This document shows, piece by piece, positions 1 through 8,076 of a DNA stretch of 64,000 nucleotides. Under the pieces are notes generated by a model, which was given only the letters and a program-made list of their open reading frames with translations, did no database searches and was not told the DNA's origin. The stretch is taken from the NCBI RefSeq assembly GCF_004125265.1, contig NZ_RDTE01000003.1, positions 6,200,001 through 6,264,000 on the forward strand. Direction: 5' to 3'. How positions within the stretch are numbered: the first letter of the stretch is position 1; every line of letters begins with the position of its first letter. The position numbers and the translations under genes were made by a program. Source of the stretch: Streptomyces lydicus (GTDB lineage Bacteria > Actinomycetota > Actinomycetes > Streptomycetales > Streptomycetaceae).

Positions 1-1158
1 CTGCTGGTGCGGGTCGGCTGCGAGATGGCCGCCGGTGTCCTGGTCACCTACGCCTGCCTGCGCTCCTTCGACAAGACGTGGCAGGCGCTGACCGTCGCCA
101 TCGCCGTGATGGTGCTGGTCTCCTATGTCGCCGTCGGCGTCTCGCCGCGGACCATCGGCCGCCAGCATCCGCTGAACACCGCGACCGCCGCCGCCTATGT
201 GCTGCTGCCGCTGGCCCGCATCATGGGCCCCGTCCCGCAGCTGCTGATCCTCCTCGGCAACGCCCTCACCCCGGGCAAGGGCTTCCGCAAGGGCCCGTTC
301 GCCTCCGAGGCCGAGCTGCGCTCGCTGGTCGACCTCGCGGAGAAGGAGTCGCTGATCGAGGACGAGGAGCGCCGGATGGTGCACTCCGTCTTCCAGCTCG
401 GTGACACCCTCGTCCGTGAGGTGATGGTGCCGCGCACGGACCTGGTCGCCGTCGAGCGCTTCAAGACCATCCGCCAGGCGCTCACCCTGGCCCTGCGGTC
501 CGGTTTCTCACGCATCCCGGTGACCGGCGAGAACGAGGACGATGTCGTCGGCGTGGTCTACCTCAAGGACCTCGCTCGCAAGGTCCACATCAGCCGCGAC
601 GCCGAGAACGAGCTGGTCTCCACCGCCATGCGCCCCGCCGTCTTCGTCCCCGACACCAAGAATGCCGGTGATCTGCTGCGCGAAATGCAGCAGGACCGCA
701 ATCATGTCGCGGTGGTCATCGACGAATACGGCGGCACCGCCGGCATTGTCACCATCGAGGACATCCTGGAAGAGATCGTCGGCGAGATCACCGACGAATA
801 CGACCGGGAACTGCCGCCCGTCGAAGATCTCGGCGACGGCCGCTATCGCGTCACCGCCCGGCTGGACATCGGCGACCTCGGCGAGCTGTACGGGCTGGCC
901 GAGCTGGACGACGAGGACGTCGAAACGGTCGGCGGACTGCTCGCCAAGCTCCTCGGCCGGGTGCCCATCGCCGGCGCCACCGCCGAGGTCGACCTCTCCG
1001 AGGACGCGTCCGACCCGGGCCTGAAGGCGCTCCGGCTGACCGCGGAGTCCCCTGGCGGCCGCCGCAACAAGATCATCACGGTGGTCTGCGAGCCGGTGCG
1101 CAGCGAGAGTGCGAGCGCGTCCGAGGAGCCCTGGGCGGGCGGCCGCTCGGCCGGCTGA
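1..1158 (+). CDS. CorC/CNNM-type (hemolysin C family) CBS-domain membrane protein, 5' end outside window
   Basis: The reading frame is open from the first base, so the gene starts upstream and the N-terminal transmembrane DUF21/CNNM part is mostly missing. What remains shows the end of a membrane region (about residues 5-85), an acidic linker, two CBS domains (from about EVMVPRTDLVAV and through RPAVFVPDT and DEYGGTAGIVTIEDILEEIVGEI) and a CorC_HlyC C-terminal domain. Such proteins are linked to magnesium/cobalt handling at the cytoplasmic membrane. In Streptomyces this gene usually follows phoH and ybeY and precedes a deaminase-like gene and era, which is the order seen downstream here. Family call is firm; the transported ion is not shown by the sequence. 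Confidence 0.9.
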   Translation: MLVRVGCEMAAGVLVTYACLRSFDKTWQALTVAIAVMVLVSYVAVGVSPRTIGRQHPLNTATAAAYVLLPLARIMGPVPQLLILLGNALTPGKGFRKGPFASEAELRSLVDLAEKESLIEDEERRMVHSVFQLGDTLVREVMVPRTDLVAVERFKTIRQALTLALRSGFSRIPVTGENEDDVVGVVYLKDLARKVHISRDAENELVSTAMRPAVFVPDTKNAGDLLREMQQDRNHVAVVIDEYGGTAGIVTIEDILEEIVGEITDEYDRELPPVEDLGDGRYRVTARLDIGDLGELYGLAELDDEDVETVGGLLAKLLGRVPIAGATAEVDLSEDASDPGLKALRLTAESPGGRRNKIITVVCEPVRSESASASEEPWAGGRSAG

Positions 1159-1244
1159 ACGGATAAGGAATTCACCGCGTAATTCTTTGTGGTGGCGGGA
1201 ATGACCTTCGCCACCGAACTCCACAAGGTTACTTATCTCCAGTG

Positions 1245-1276
1245 CACCGGAAATGTTCTTGAAATCATTTCCGGTG
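1245..1276 (+). terminator. Hairpin after the CorC-like gene
   Basis: A perfect 11-bp stem (CACCGGAAATG at 1245-1255 pairing with 1266-1276) around a 10-base loop, 87 bases after the stop codon. There is no T-run, as is common for Streptomyces terminators. Confidence 0.6.
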
Positions 1277-1378
1277 GGGCTGGATTATGCCGTGTGCCGC
1301 ATGGAAAGATCTTCTGGCGGTCGCCGGTAGGGCGGCCGCCGTGCGTGAGAGAAATCGTCACAGAGATCTTCCCGCGCA

Positions 1379-1409
1379 GGCTGCCCCGGAGCGGGGGACC
1401 GGGGCAGCC
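1379..1409. terminator. Second hairpin in the 1159-1511 gap
   Basis: A perfect 11-bp GC-rich stem (GGCTGCCCCGG at 1379-1389 with 1399-1409) and a 9-base loop. The 353-base gap 1159-1511 holds this hairpin, the one at 1245-1276 and presumably the promoter of the next gene; I see no additional gene in it. Confidence 0.5.
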
Positions 1410-1511
1410 ACCCTTCTCGTCCGCCGCGGCGCCGCGCACACCTCGTCCGCGGCGCCGGACCGGCCGCCCCCTTTCCCGCCGCCGTCCGCGGCCCCGCATA
1501 TGCTCGCCCGT

Positions 1512-1877
1512 ATGAGCGAAGCCGCACCGCTGGACCCGGAAGACCGCAAGATCATCACGCTTGCCCGCTCCGCGCGGGCCCGTAACGGCGTGCCCGAGGG
1601 CGCCGCCGTCCGCGACGAGACCGGCCGCACCTATGTCGCCGGCACCGTCGCCCTGGACTCGCTGCAGCTCAGCGCGCTGCAGACGGCCGTGGCGATGGCC
1701 GTCGCCAGCGGGGCCACGTCCCTGGAGGCCGCGGCCGTGGTCACCGACGCCGAGCGCGCCGCCGACGCGGACCGCGCGGCCGTACGGGACCTCGGCGGGC
1801 CCGCGACGCCCGTCCTGGTCGCCGGCCCGGACGGCGCCCTGCGCAGCACCGTGCCGGCGGGCGACGCAACGGCCTGA
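1512..1877 (+). CDS. Cytidine deaminase-like protein lacking zinc ligands
   Basis: 121 residues from the ATG at 1512; the frame is open further upstream but that part reads as low-complexity R/P-rich sequence. The fold-level pattern (MSEAAPLDPEDRKIITLARSARARNG..., then GRTYVAGTVALDSLQLSALQTAV and AAAVVTDA) matches proteins annotated as cytidine deaminase beside era in actinomycetes. The catalytic H/C-A-E and P-C-x-x-C motifs are absent and the protein contains no cysteine, so it cannot bind the usual zinc and is unlikely to deaminate cytidine. Position just before era suggests co-expression. Function unknown. Confidence 0.75.
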   Translation: MSEAAPLDPEDRKIITLARSARARNGVPEGAAVRDETGRTYVAGTVALDSLQLSALQTAVAMAVASGATSLEAAAVVTDAERAADADRAAVRDLGGPATPVLVAGPDGALRSTVPAGDATA

Positions 1878-1904
1878 GCGCGGGGGCCGTACGGACGGAC
1901 GGCC

Positions 1905-1980
1905 GGACGGTGCACGGGTGTCGTACGGACGGCGTGCGGACGGTCCACGGGTGTCATACGCACGGCGTGCGGACGGCGTG
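1905..1980. repeat. 33-bp tandem repeat before era
   Basis: Two full copies of a 33-bp unit (1905-1937, 1938-1970) and the start of a third, differing at a few positions. It fills most of the gap between the deaminase-like gene and era. Confidence 0.75.
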
Positions 1981-2088
1981 CGGGGGTGGCCCACCGGCTG
2001 CGGCTCACCGGCCGCAGCGGGCCACCGCGTACCGGCCGCCGCGGCCGTTTGGTCGGAGTCGCGCCCGGCATCGGGGAGAATGGGCGCC

Positions 2089-3078
2089 ATGAGCGTTCGT
2101 ACAGAGTCCTCCGCCGCGCACCGCGCCGGCTTCGCCTGCTTCGTCGGCCGCCCCAACGCGGGCAAGTCCACCCTCACGAACGCTCTCGTCGGCACGAAGG
2201 TGGCCATCACCTCCAACCGCCCGCAGACCACCCGCCACACGGTCCGCGGCATCGTGCACCGCCCCGAGGCGCAGCTGGTCCTGGTCGACACCCCCGGTCT
2301 GCACAAGCCGCGCACGCTGCTCGGCGAGCGGCTGAACGACGTCGTGCGGACCACCTGGTCCGAGGTGGACGTGATCGGCTTCTGCCTGCCCGCCGACCAG
2401 AAGATCGGCCCCGGCGACCGCTATATCGCGGCGGAGCTGGCCGGCATCAAGAAGACCCCCAAGGTCGCCATCGTCACCAAGACCGACCTCGTCGACTCCA
2501 AGACGCTGGCCGCCCAGCTGATCGCCATCGACCAGCTCGGCAAGGAACTGGGCATCGAGTGGGCCGAGATCATCCCGGTCTCGGCGGTCGCATTGGAAGA
2601 GGCGGGGCGCAGCCCCTCGGACAAGGGCGGTGACGGGCGAGGGGCCGGCCAGGTGGCGCTCCTCGCGGACCTGCTCGTGCCGATGCTCCCGGAGAGCCCG
2701 CCGCTCTACCCCGAGGGTGATCTCACCGACGAGCCCGAGCAGGTCATGGTCGCCGAGCTGATCCGCGAGGCCGCGCTGGAGGGCGTCCGCGACGAACTGC
2801 CGCACTCCATCGCGGTGGTCGTCGAGGAGATGCTGCCGCGCGAGGACCGCCCCGCCGACAAGCCCCTCCTCGACATCCACGCGAATGTCTACATCGAGCG
2901 CCCCAGCCAGAAGGGGATCATCATCGGCCCCAAGGGCAAGCGCCTGAAGGAGGTCGGCATGAAGTCCCGCAAGCACATCGAGGCGCTGCTCGGCACGCCG
3001 GTCTTCCTGGATCTGCACGTCAAGGTCGCCAAGGACTGGCAGCGCGACCCGAAGCAGCTGCGCAAACTGGGCTTCTGA
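2089..3078 (+). CDS. era: GTPase Era
   Basis: Era binds GTP and the 3' end of 16S rRNA and assists 30S ribosome maturation. The 329-residue product shows G1 GRPNAGKS (residues 20-27), G3 DTPG, G4 TKTD and a C-terminal KH RNA-binding domain (YIERPSQKGIIIGPKGKRLKEV...). I chose ATG 2089 because a GGGGAG ribosome-binding site lies at 2073-2078; the upstream in-frame ATG at 2080 is too close to it. A variable loop (EEAGRSPSDKGGDGRGAGQ) sits between the GTPase and KH domains and makes the protein slightly longer than the roughly 300 residues typical of the family. Confidence 0.97.
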   Translation: MSVRTESSAAHRAGFACFVGRPNAGKSTLTNALVGTKVAITSNRPQTTRHTVRGIVHRPEAQLVLVDTPGLHKPRTLLGERLNDVVRTTWSEVDVIGFCLPADQKIGPGDRYIAAELAGIKKTPKVAIVTKTDLVDSKTLAAQLIAIDQLGKELGIEWAEIIPVSAVALEEAGRSPSDKGGDGRGAGQVALLADLLVPMLPESPPLYPEGDLTDEPEQVMVAELIREAALEGVRDELPHSIAVVVEEMLPREDRPADKPLLDIHANVYIERPSQKGIIIGPKGKRLKEVGMKSRKHIEALLGTPVFLDLHVKVAKDWQRDPKQLRKLGF

Positions 3079-3107
3079 GCCCGGCCGGCCAGGGTGTAGC
3101 CGAGACG

Positions 3108-3143
3108 GGGTCCGGGTCCGAGACCGGGTCCGGGTCCGGGTCC
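3108..3143. repeat. GGGTCC hexamer array after era
   Basis: Six contiguous hexamers, five GGGTCC and one GAGACC variant. The G-runs on the plus strand could form a G-quadruplex. It lies in the convergent gap between era and the MFS gene. Confidence 0.7.
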
Positions 3144-3324
3144 ACGAGGGTGTCGTCGGACCTGCCGACCGGCGTTTTTCTGTGTGGTCCCGCCGCTGCC
3201 TTCCACGCCATAGGCGCGCGGGCGCGCCGTCCCCTGCCGAGTGCCGGTGAACACGCACCCCGGGATGCCGCGCAGTCTCCCTTCGACGCCGGGTCCGCAG
3301 GCCCTTTCCGCGGGGCGCCGGCCT

Positions 3325-4647
3325 CTAGGCCACGCCCCGTATCCGCCGTACCAGCAGCGCCCCCACCAGCCCGACCGCCGCCGCGACCGCGTACAACATC
3401 CGGTAGCCGCCGAGGTGATGGACGATCGGCGCGGCCAGCGCGGGGGCGGCCACCTGTGGCAGTGCGTTGGCGATATTGATGACGCCCATGTCCTTGCCGC
3501 GGTGCGCGGCGGCCGGCAGCACCTGTGTCATCAGTGCGAAGTCGACGGAGGTGAAGACGCCGAACCCCACCCCGAGCAGTGCTGCGGCGCACAGCGCGCC
3601 CGGCCAGGTCTGCCACCCGGCCAGCAGCCCGGTCGCCACCGTCATGATCACCCCGGACCACAGCACGAACGGCTGCCGCCGCCTGACCCGGTCCGACCAG
3701 AAGCCGCCGACGACGACCGTGCCCAGCAGGGTCACGCCGTTGACCGCGGTCAGTATCAGCACCCCGCCGCCAGGGTCGGGGTGGTGCAGCACATCGCGCA
3801 GGTAATACAGCAGGTACAGCAGGGCCAGTGCGTTGCCCAGGTTGATCAGGAAGCGGGTCAGCCAGGCCCACCCCAGATCGGGATGGCGGCGCGGACTGAT
3901 CCAGAACCCGGCGGCCAGCGCCCGCAGGTTCAGCGCCGGGCGCCGCCCGGCCGGCAGCACCGGGTCCCGGTGCCACAGCACATAGGGCAGGGTGCCCAGC
4001 ACCACGAAACCGGCACAGGCCAGATAGCCCGCGGACACTCCTCCCGTGGCCACCCCTCCCGCTGTCACGCCCTCCGCGACCGCGCCTCCGGCGTCCGCCC
4101 CTCCCGCCGCCACGCCCCCTGCCACCGTCGCCAGGCCCGTCCCGGCCACCACGCCCAGGATCTGCGCGGCACCCAGCCAGCCGCCCACCGCCCCGCGCTG
4201 CCGCCGCGGGACCCGGTCGGGCACCGCCGCGGTGATCGCCGCGAAGGCCGCATTGAGGGTGAGCTGCACCAGACACCACCCCAGCACCATCACCGCCACC
4301 GAGCGCGCCCCGGCCAGCAGGGCGAGCGCGCCGGCGCCGCCCGCGACCCCCGCGGCGATCCACGGCGTACGCCGCCCGAACCGCGAGGCCGTACGGTCCG
4401 ACAGCGCCCCGAACAGCGGGTTGGCCACCATCGAGACGACGGCCCCCGCCCCCGTCACCCACGCCAGCACCGATTCCTTCGGCGTCCCCGGCGGCGCGAG
4501 CTCGGCGGCCTGCAGTGCCAGCAGGATCTGCAGCGGCCCGTACCACCCGACCCAGATCGCCCCGTTGGCCAGCGACAGCGCGGCGGTCCACGCCCGCCCG
4601 GCCCGCTGCGACGGCTCCGCAAGCGCCTCGGGAGCCGGGCCGCTCAT
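3325..4647 (-). CDS. MFS sugar transporter (GPH/SLC45-like)
   Basis: 440 residues with about 12 hydrophobic helices. After TM2 comes the MFS loop GALSDRTASRFGRRTPW. The start ATG (4647-4645) overlaps the stop of the beta-glucosidase by four bases (ATGA), so the two are translationally coupled and probably act together: glucoside or oligosaccharide uptake followed by hydrolysis. An unusual Gly/Ala/Val stretch at residues about 176-206 (bases 4030-4122) replaces what should be a short interhelical loop. Substrate is inferred only from the neighbour. Confidence 0.85.
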   Translation of the reverse strand: MSGPAPEALAEPSQRAGRAWTAALSLANGAIWVGWYGPLQILLALQAAELAPPGTPKESVLAWVTGAGAVVSMVANPLFGALSDRTASRFGRRTPWIAAGVAGGAGALALLAGARSVAVMVLGWCLVQLTLNAAFAAITAAVPDRVPRRQRGAVGGWLGAAQILGVVAGTGLATVAGGVAAGGADAGGAVAEGVTAGGVATGGVSAGYLACAGFVVLGTLPYVLWHRDPVLPAGRRPALNLRALAAGFWISPRRHPDLGWAWLTRFLINLGNALALLYLLYYLRDVLHHPDPGGGVLILTAVNGVTLLGTVVVGGFWSDRVRRRQPFVLWSGVIMTVATGLLAGWQTWPGALCAAALLGVGFGVFTSVDFALMTQVLPAAAHRGKDMGVINIANALPQVAAPALAAPIVHHLGGYRMLYAVAAAVGLVGALLVRRIRGVA

Positions 4648-6107
4648 CCCCGGGCCTGCTCCCGCAGCACGCCTTGCAGCCAGCGGTACGAGGCCTTGGG
4701 CGTCCGCTCCAGCGTCGCGTAGTCCACGTGCACCAGCCCGAACCGCCGGGCGTACCCCTCCGCCCACTCGAAGTTGTCCATCAGTGACCACACGAAGTAG
4801 CCCCGCACGTCCACCCCGGCCGCCATCGCGGCATGCAGCGCTCGCAGATGCCCGTCCAGGAACGCGATCCGCTCCCGGTCCTCGGTCCCCTCGTACGAGC
4901 ACCCGTTCTCGGTGATCACTACGGGCGGCAGCCGGTCCCCGTACCGCTCCCGGAACGACACCAGCAGCTCGGTCAGCGCCTCCGGTACCACCGGCCAGCC
5001 GAAGTCGGTGCGCGGATACCCCTCGATCTCCCGGGGAGCGAAGGGCAGTTCGGGCGGCAGCCGGATCCCGCCGAAGTCGGTCCCCGCGGCGTCTTCCGCC
5101 CCCGTAGCCTCAGCTGCCTCCGCGGCCTCCTCCGTCCTCGCGGCTCCCTCCGTCCCCATGGCTCCTTCCGCCCCCGCGGCTGCCTCCGTCCCCGGGGCGC
5201 CCACCAGCGTCGGCTGGTAGTAGTTGATCCCGTACCAGTCCACCGGCTCCGCGATGACCTTCAGGTCCTCCGCGACCGGCCCCGGCAACAGCGCCGCCAG
5301 CTCCTCGTCCGGGTACCGCCCCAGGAGCACCGGCTCCGCGAACAGCCGGTTGAGCAGCAGGTCGTAGAGGCCGGCCGCCGCGGTGTCCGCCTCCGACGCG
5401 CTCGCCGTCCAGGTCGGCCCGTGGGAATTGGCGATCCCGATGCTCCGCGCCCCGCGGGCCCGCAGCGCCTGTACGGCCAGCCCGTGGCCCAGCAGTTGAT
5501 GGTGCGCGGCCGGCAGCGCGTCGAACAGCAGCTGCCGCCCCGGCGCATGCTGTCCCAGCCCGTACCCCAGCAAGGTCACCTCGGCCGGCTCGTTGAGCGT
5601 GATCCACCGCTCCACCCGGTCCCCGAGCCGCGTCGCCACCGCGTCCGCATACGCCGCGAAGCGCTCGGCGGTCTCCCGCCGGAGCCAGCCGCCGCGCTCT
5701 TCGAGGGCCTGCGGGGTGTCCCAGTGGAAGAGCGTCGGCACCGGTGCGACGCCCGCCGCCAGCAACGCGTCCACCAGCCGGTCGTAGAAGTCCAGCCCCG
5801 CGCCGTTGACCGCCCCGTCCCCGTCCGGCACCACCCGTGGCCAGGCCACCGAGAACCGGTACGCCCCGACCCCGAGCTCCCGGAGCAGCCCCACGTCCTC
5901 GCGGTACCGGTGGTAGTGGTCGGTCGCCACCCGGGCGTCCGACCCGTCCTTGATCCGCCCGGCCCGCGCCGCGAAGACATCCCAGACGGAGCGCCCGCGC
6001 CCGTCTTCCTCCACCGCCCCCTCGATCTGCGCGGCGGATGTGGACACCCCCCACACGAAGTCACGGGGGAAGCGGGGCAGCGGGGCGGGCACCGGTTCGG
6101 TCGTCAT
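4644..6107 (-). CDS. GH1 beta-glucosidase
   Basis: 487 residues, family GH1. It hydrolyses terminal beta-D-glucosyl (possibly galactosyl) residues in the cytoplasm by a retaining mechanism. Visible motifs are FVWGVSTSAAQIEG near the N-terminus, the acid/base Glu173 in TLNEP, NYYQP, the nucleophile Glu400 in ITENG, and the WSLMDNFEWAEGY substrate loop near the C-terminus. Residues 305-344 are an Ala/Glu/Gly/Thr low-complexity insert absent from typical GH1 enzymes. ATG 6107 gives the normal GH1 N-terminus and no Shine-Dalgarno precedes it; a promoter sits directly upstream, suggesting a leaderless transcript. First gene of an operon with the MFS transporter. Confidence 0.95.
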   Translation of the reverse strand: MTTEPVPAPLPRFPRDFVWGVSTSAAQIEGAVEEDGRGRSVWDVFAARAGRIKDGSDARVATDHYHRYREDVGLLRELGVGAYRFSVAWPRVVPDGDGAVNGAGLDFYDRLVDALLAAGVAPVPTLFHWDTPQALEERGGWLRRETAERFAAYADAVATRLGDRVERWITLNEPAEVTLLGYGLGQHAPGRQLLFDALPAAHHQLLGHGLAVQALRARGARSIGIANSHGPTWTASASEADTAAAGLYDLLLNRLFAEPVLLGRYPDEELAALLPGPVAEDLKVIAEPVDWYGINYYQPTLVGAPGTEAAAGAEGAMGTEGAARTEEAAEAAEATGAEDAAGTDFGGIRLPPELPFAPREIEGYPRTDFGWPVVPEALTELLVSFRERYGDRLPPVVITENGCSYEGTEDRERIAFLDGHLRALHAAMAAGVDVRGYFVWSLMDNFEWAEGYARRFGLVHVDYATLERTPKASYRWLQGVLREQARG

Positions 6108-6114
6108 GCGCCGG

Positions 6115-6143
6115 ATCTTTGTAACCGGCGGTAACGGTGTCAA
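6115..6143 (-). promoter_or_regulatory. Likely leaderless promoter of the glucosidase operon
   Basis: Reading the minus strand: TTGACA (6143-6138), 17-base spacer, AAAGAT (6120-6115), then 7 bases to the ATG. The -35 is perfect, the -10 is partial. The spacer contains GTTAC twice, 10 bases apart, a possible regulator site. Confidence 0.55.
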
Positions 6144-6159
6144 GGGGTGGGCGGCGACG

Positions 6160-6262
6160 GGAAGTTGGAGCGCCGCACCGGCCCGCCCCGATAGGAAGTC
6201 GGGACGCCGCACCGGCCGTCCCCGGCAGGAAGCCGGGACGCCGCACAGACCGCCCCCCGGCA
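6160..6262. repeat. 34-bp tandem repeat, three copies
   Basis: Units at 6160-6193, 6194-6227 and 6228-6262 (the last with one extra base) share GGAAG...CGCCGCAC. A hairpin at 6217-6240 spans the second/third junction and may terminate the emfourin transcript. Confidence 0.75.
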
Positions 6263-6282
6263 GGTGGCGGCGCCCCCGGCCG

Positions 6283-6549
6283 CTAAGCCCCTTCCTTCAT
6301 CACCTTGGTGATCAGCTTGCGCTGGTCGTCCGTGAGCCGGGGGTCGGAGCAGTAGACCGTCCGGCCGTCGACCGTGATCTGGTAGCTGAAGCCGTCCGGC
6401 ACGCCGACGGGGGGCTCGGTGCGGCCGGTGGCGACGGCGTCCTTGGCCAGGGCCTGCCAGTCCTCGGCGTCCGCGCGGCCCGAGGTGTCGACCTCGGCGC
6501 GGCGGTCGACGCCCGCAAAACCGCCGGTGCGATGAACGTGAATGCGCAT
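6283..6549 (-). CDS. Emfourin-type inhibitor of M4 protease
   Basis: 88 residues beginning MRIHVHRTGGFAGVDRRAEVDT, the signature of emfourin, the proteinaceous inhibitor first described for the Serratia protease protealysin. Remaining features (DAEDWQALAKDAV..., FSYQITVDGRTVYCSD, a C-terminal helix ending KVMKEGA) also fit. No signal peptide, so it acts inside the cell or travels with the protease. Start ATG 6549 has a strong GGAGGAG site. It lies 112 bases downstream of a protealysin-like protease on the same strand, the typical arrangement, which strongly supports an inhibitor role. Confidence 0.88.
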   Translation of the reverse strand: MRIHVHRTGGFAGVDRRAEVDTSGRADAEDWQALAKDAVATGRTEPPVGVPDGFSYQITVDGRTVYCSDPRLTDDQRKLITKVMKEGA

Positions 6550-6661
6550 AACGACTCCTCCGACGTTCTCCGACGGACTTCTACCCCGTACGGCCACGCT
6601 AACCGTGCGCGGGGCGGGCGCGCCTGCCGGCGACGCCCGCCCCGCGGACCTCGTGGCGCCG

Positions 6662-7750
6662 CTACTTCGGGGTCACACCGACCTGTGTCCAGGCCTTGAC
6701 CACGGCCTCGTGCTCGTCGCCGGCCCCGAAGCGGGCCTGGGCGGCCTTGACGGTGAGGGCGGCGAAGTCGGCGAACTGCGCGTCGGCGGAGAGCTTGCCG
6801 CCGGTCAGGACGTCGTACCAGACCTGCCCCGCCCGCTCCCAGGCCTTGCCGCCGAGGGCGGTGGCGACCAGGTAGAAGGCGTGGTTGGGGATACCGGAGT
6901 TGATGTGGACGCCGCCGTTGTCGTCGGTGGTGCGGACATAGCCCTTCATCGTGGCGGGCTGCGGGTCCTTGCCCAGGACGTCGTCGTCGTAGGCGGTGCC
7001 CGGGGCCTTCATCGAGCGCAGCGCGGTGCCGGTGACGTTCGGGCCGAGCAGGTCGGCGCCGATCAGCCAGTCGGCCTGGTCGGCGGTCTGGCCGAGGGCG
7101 TACTGCTTGATCAGCACGCCGAAGACATCCGAGACGGACTCGTTGAGGGCACCGGGCTGGCCCTCGTAGGTGAGGTTGGCGGTGTACTGGGTGACGCCGT
7201 GGGTGAGCTCGTGGCCGATGACGTCGACGGGGATGGTGAAGTCCTTGAACAGGTCGTTGTCGCCGTCGCCGAAGACCATCCGCTCGCCGTCCCAGAAGGC
7301 GTTGTCGTACTTCTGGCCATAGTGGACGGTGGCGTTGAGCGGCAGGCCCGCGCCGTCGATGGACTTCCGGCCGTAGATCTTGAGGTAGAGCTCGAAGGTG
7401 GCGCCGAGGCCGGCGTGGGCGCGGTTGACGGAGGCGTCCTTGGCGGGGCCGTCCTTCTCCGCGTGCACCTTGTGACCGGGCAGGTTCTCCGTGTGCCGGG
7501 CGTCGTAGACGGTGCGGTTCGGCTTGTCGGGGGAGGCGCCGGGCGCTCCCGGGGTCAGCCCGCCGCGGGCGGCGAGTTCGCGGCGCTCGGTGCGCCGTGC
7601 GTGGTCGTGCTCCAGGGTGCGGCGGGCGGGCTCGTGCCGCTCCGGGTCGTCGGACTGCGCCAGGTTGTCGAGGATGTGCGGCGGGATGATCGTGCAGAAG
7701 ACGGGGGTGTGGCCGGTGGCGGGATCTGACTGTGCGTCGTTGAGGTCCAT
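6662..7750 (-). CDS. Protealysin-like M4 metalloprotease
   Basis: 362 residues, zinc endopeptidase of the thermolysin family. The short propeptide contains PPHIL (residues 23-27), typical of protealysin-like precursors. Zinc ligands are H180 and H184 in HELTH and E204 in ALNESVSD; the catalytic base is E181 and the transition-state histidine is probably H282 in VHINSG. There is no signal peptide, consistent with intracellular or non-classically exported protealysins. No good ribosome-binding site precedes ATG 7750; CACCGT lies 7-12 bases before it, so a leaderless message is possible. Divergent from leuA and followed by the emfourin gene. Confidence 0.93.
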   Translation of the reverse strand: MDLNDAQSDPATGHTPVFCTIIPPHILDNLAQSDDPERHEPARRTLEHDHARRTERRELAARGGLTPGAPGASPDKPNRTVYDARHTENLPGHKVHAEKDGPAKDASVNRAHAGLGATFELYLKIYGRKSIDGAGLPLNATVHYGQKYDNAFWDGERMVFGDGDNDLFKDFTIPVDVIGHELTHGVTQYTANLTYEGQPGALNESVSDVFGVLIKQYALGQTADQADWLIGADLLGPNVTGTALRSMKAPGTAYDDDVLGKDPQPATMKGYVRTTDDNGGVHINSGIPNHAFYLVATALGGKAWERAGQVWYDVLTGGKLSADAQFADFAALTVKAAQARFGAGDEHEAVVKAWTQVGVTPK

Positions 7751-7909
7751 GGACAAACGGTGGCACTGTGTGATGCGGCTGTCACTCCCCGCGTCCAAGA
7801 TTCCCGAAAAAGTGTGGTTGGTCGCATTTGGGGAACAAAGTCCGCCCGGTCCCGCATACTGATACGCGACCGCCCTCCAGGGCCGACCTCGGCTAAGGTG
7901 CTGTGCATC

Positions 7910-7957
7910 ATGCGTTTCGGGCTGCTTCTCCTTAGCTGCCGCGGTGAGGGCCTGTAG
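7910..7957 (+). CDS. leuA leader peptide (MRFGLLLLSCRGEGL)
   Basis: A 15-codon ORF with four consecutive leucine codons (CTG CTT CTC CTT) followed by SCRGEGL, ending 119 bases before leuA. An AAGGTG sequence lies 9 bases upstream. This matches the leucine leader peptides described before actinobacterial leuA, where ribosome stalling on Leu codons when leucine is scarce changes the downstream RNA fold. Mixed use of rare CTT codons is notable in a genome that prefers CTG/CTC. Confidence 0.88.
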   Translation: MRFGLLLLSCRGEGL

Positions 7958-8076
7958 TCGTAGGCCGACCCCCTCCCCGCGGAGTTCGGTGTTGCGATCT
8001 TTTCGCCCCGTCGGCCCTCCCTGACTCCCCAGGAGCAGGGGGAACCCCAGCGGACACACGAGGAGCCCCACGCACC
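7958..8076 (+). promoter_or_regulatory. leuA attenuation region and ribosome-binding site
   Basis: The RNA between leader peptide and leuA contains CCCCAGGAGCAGGGGG and GAGGAG just before the ATG. CCCC-rich segments (7971-7979, 8031-8034, 8042-8047) could pair with the G-rich leader or with the ribosome-binding region. I see no clear T-tailed terminator, so control may act on translation initiation. The fold was not computed. Confidence 0.5.

Noticed and set aside
4833..6134. A 433-codon plus-strand frame opposite the beta-glucosidase
   Set aside because: Rich in Arg/Pro with no family motif; the GH1 gene on the other strand is unambiguous.
6160..6262. 34-bp repeats considered as a CRISPR array
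   Set aside because: Units are contiguous without unique spacers and no cas gene is present.
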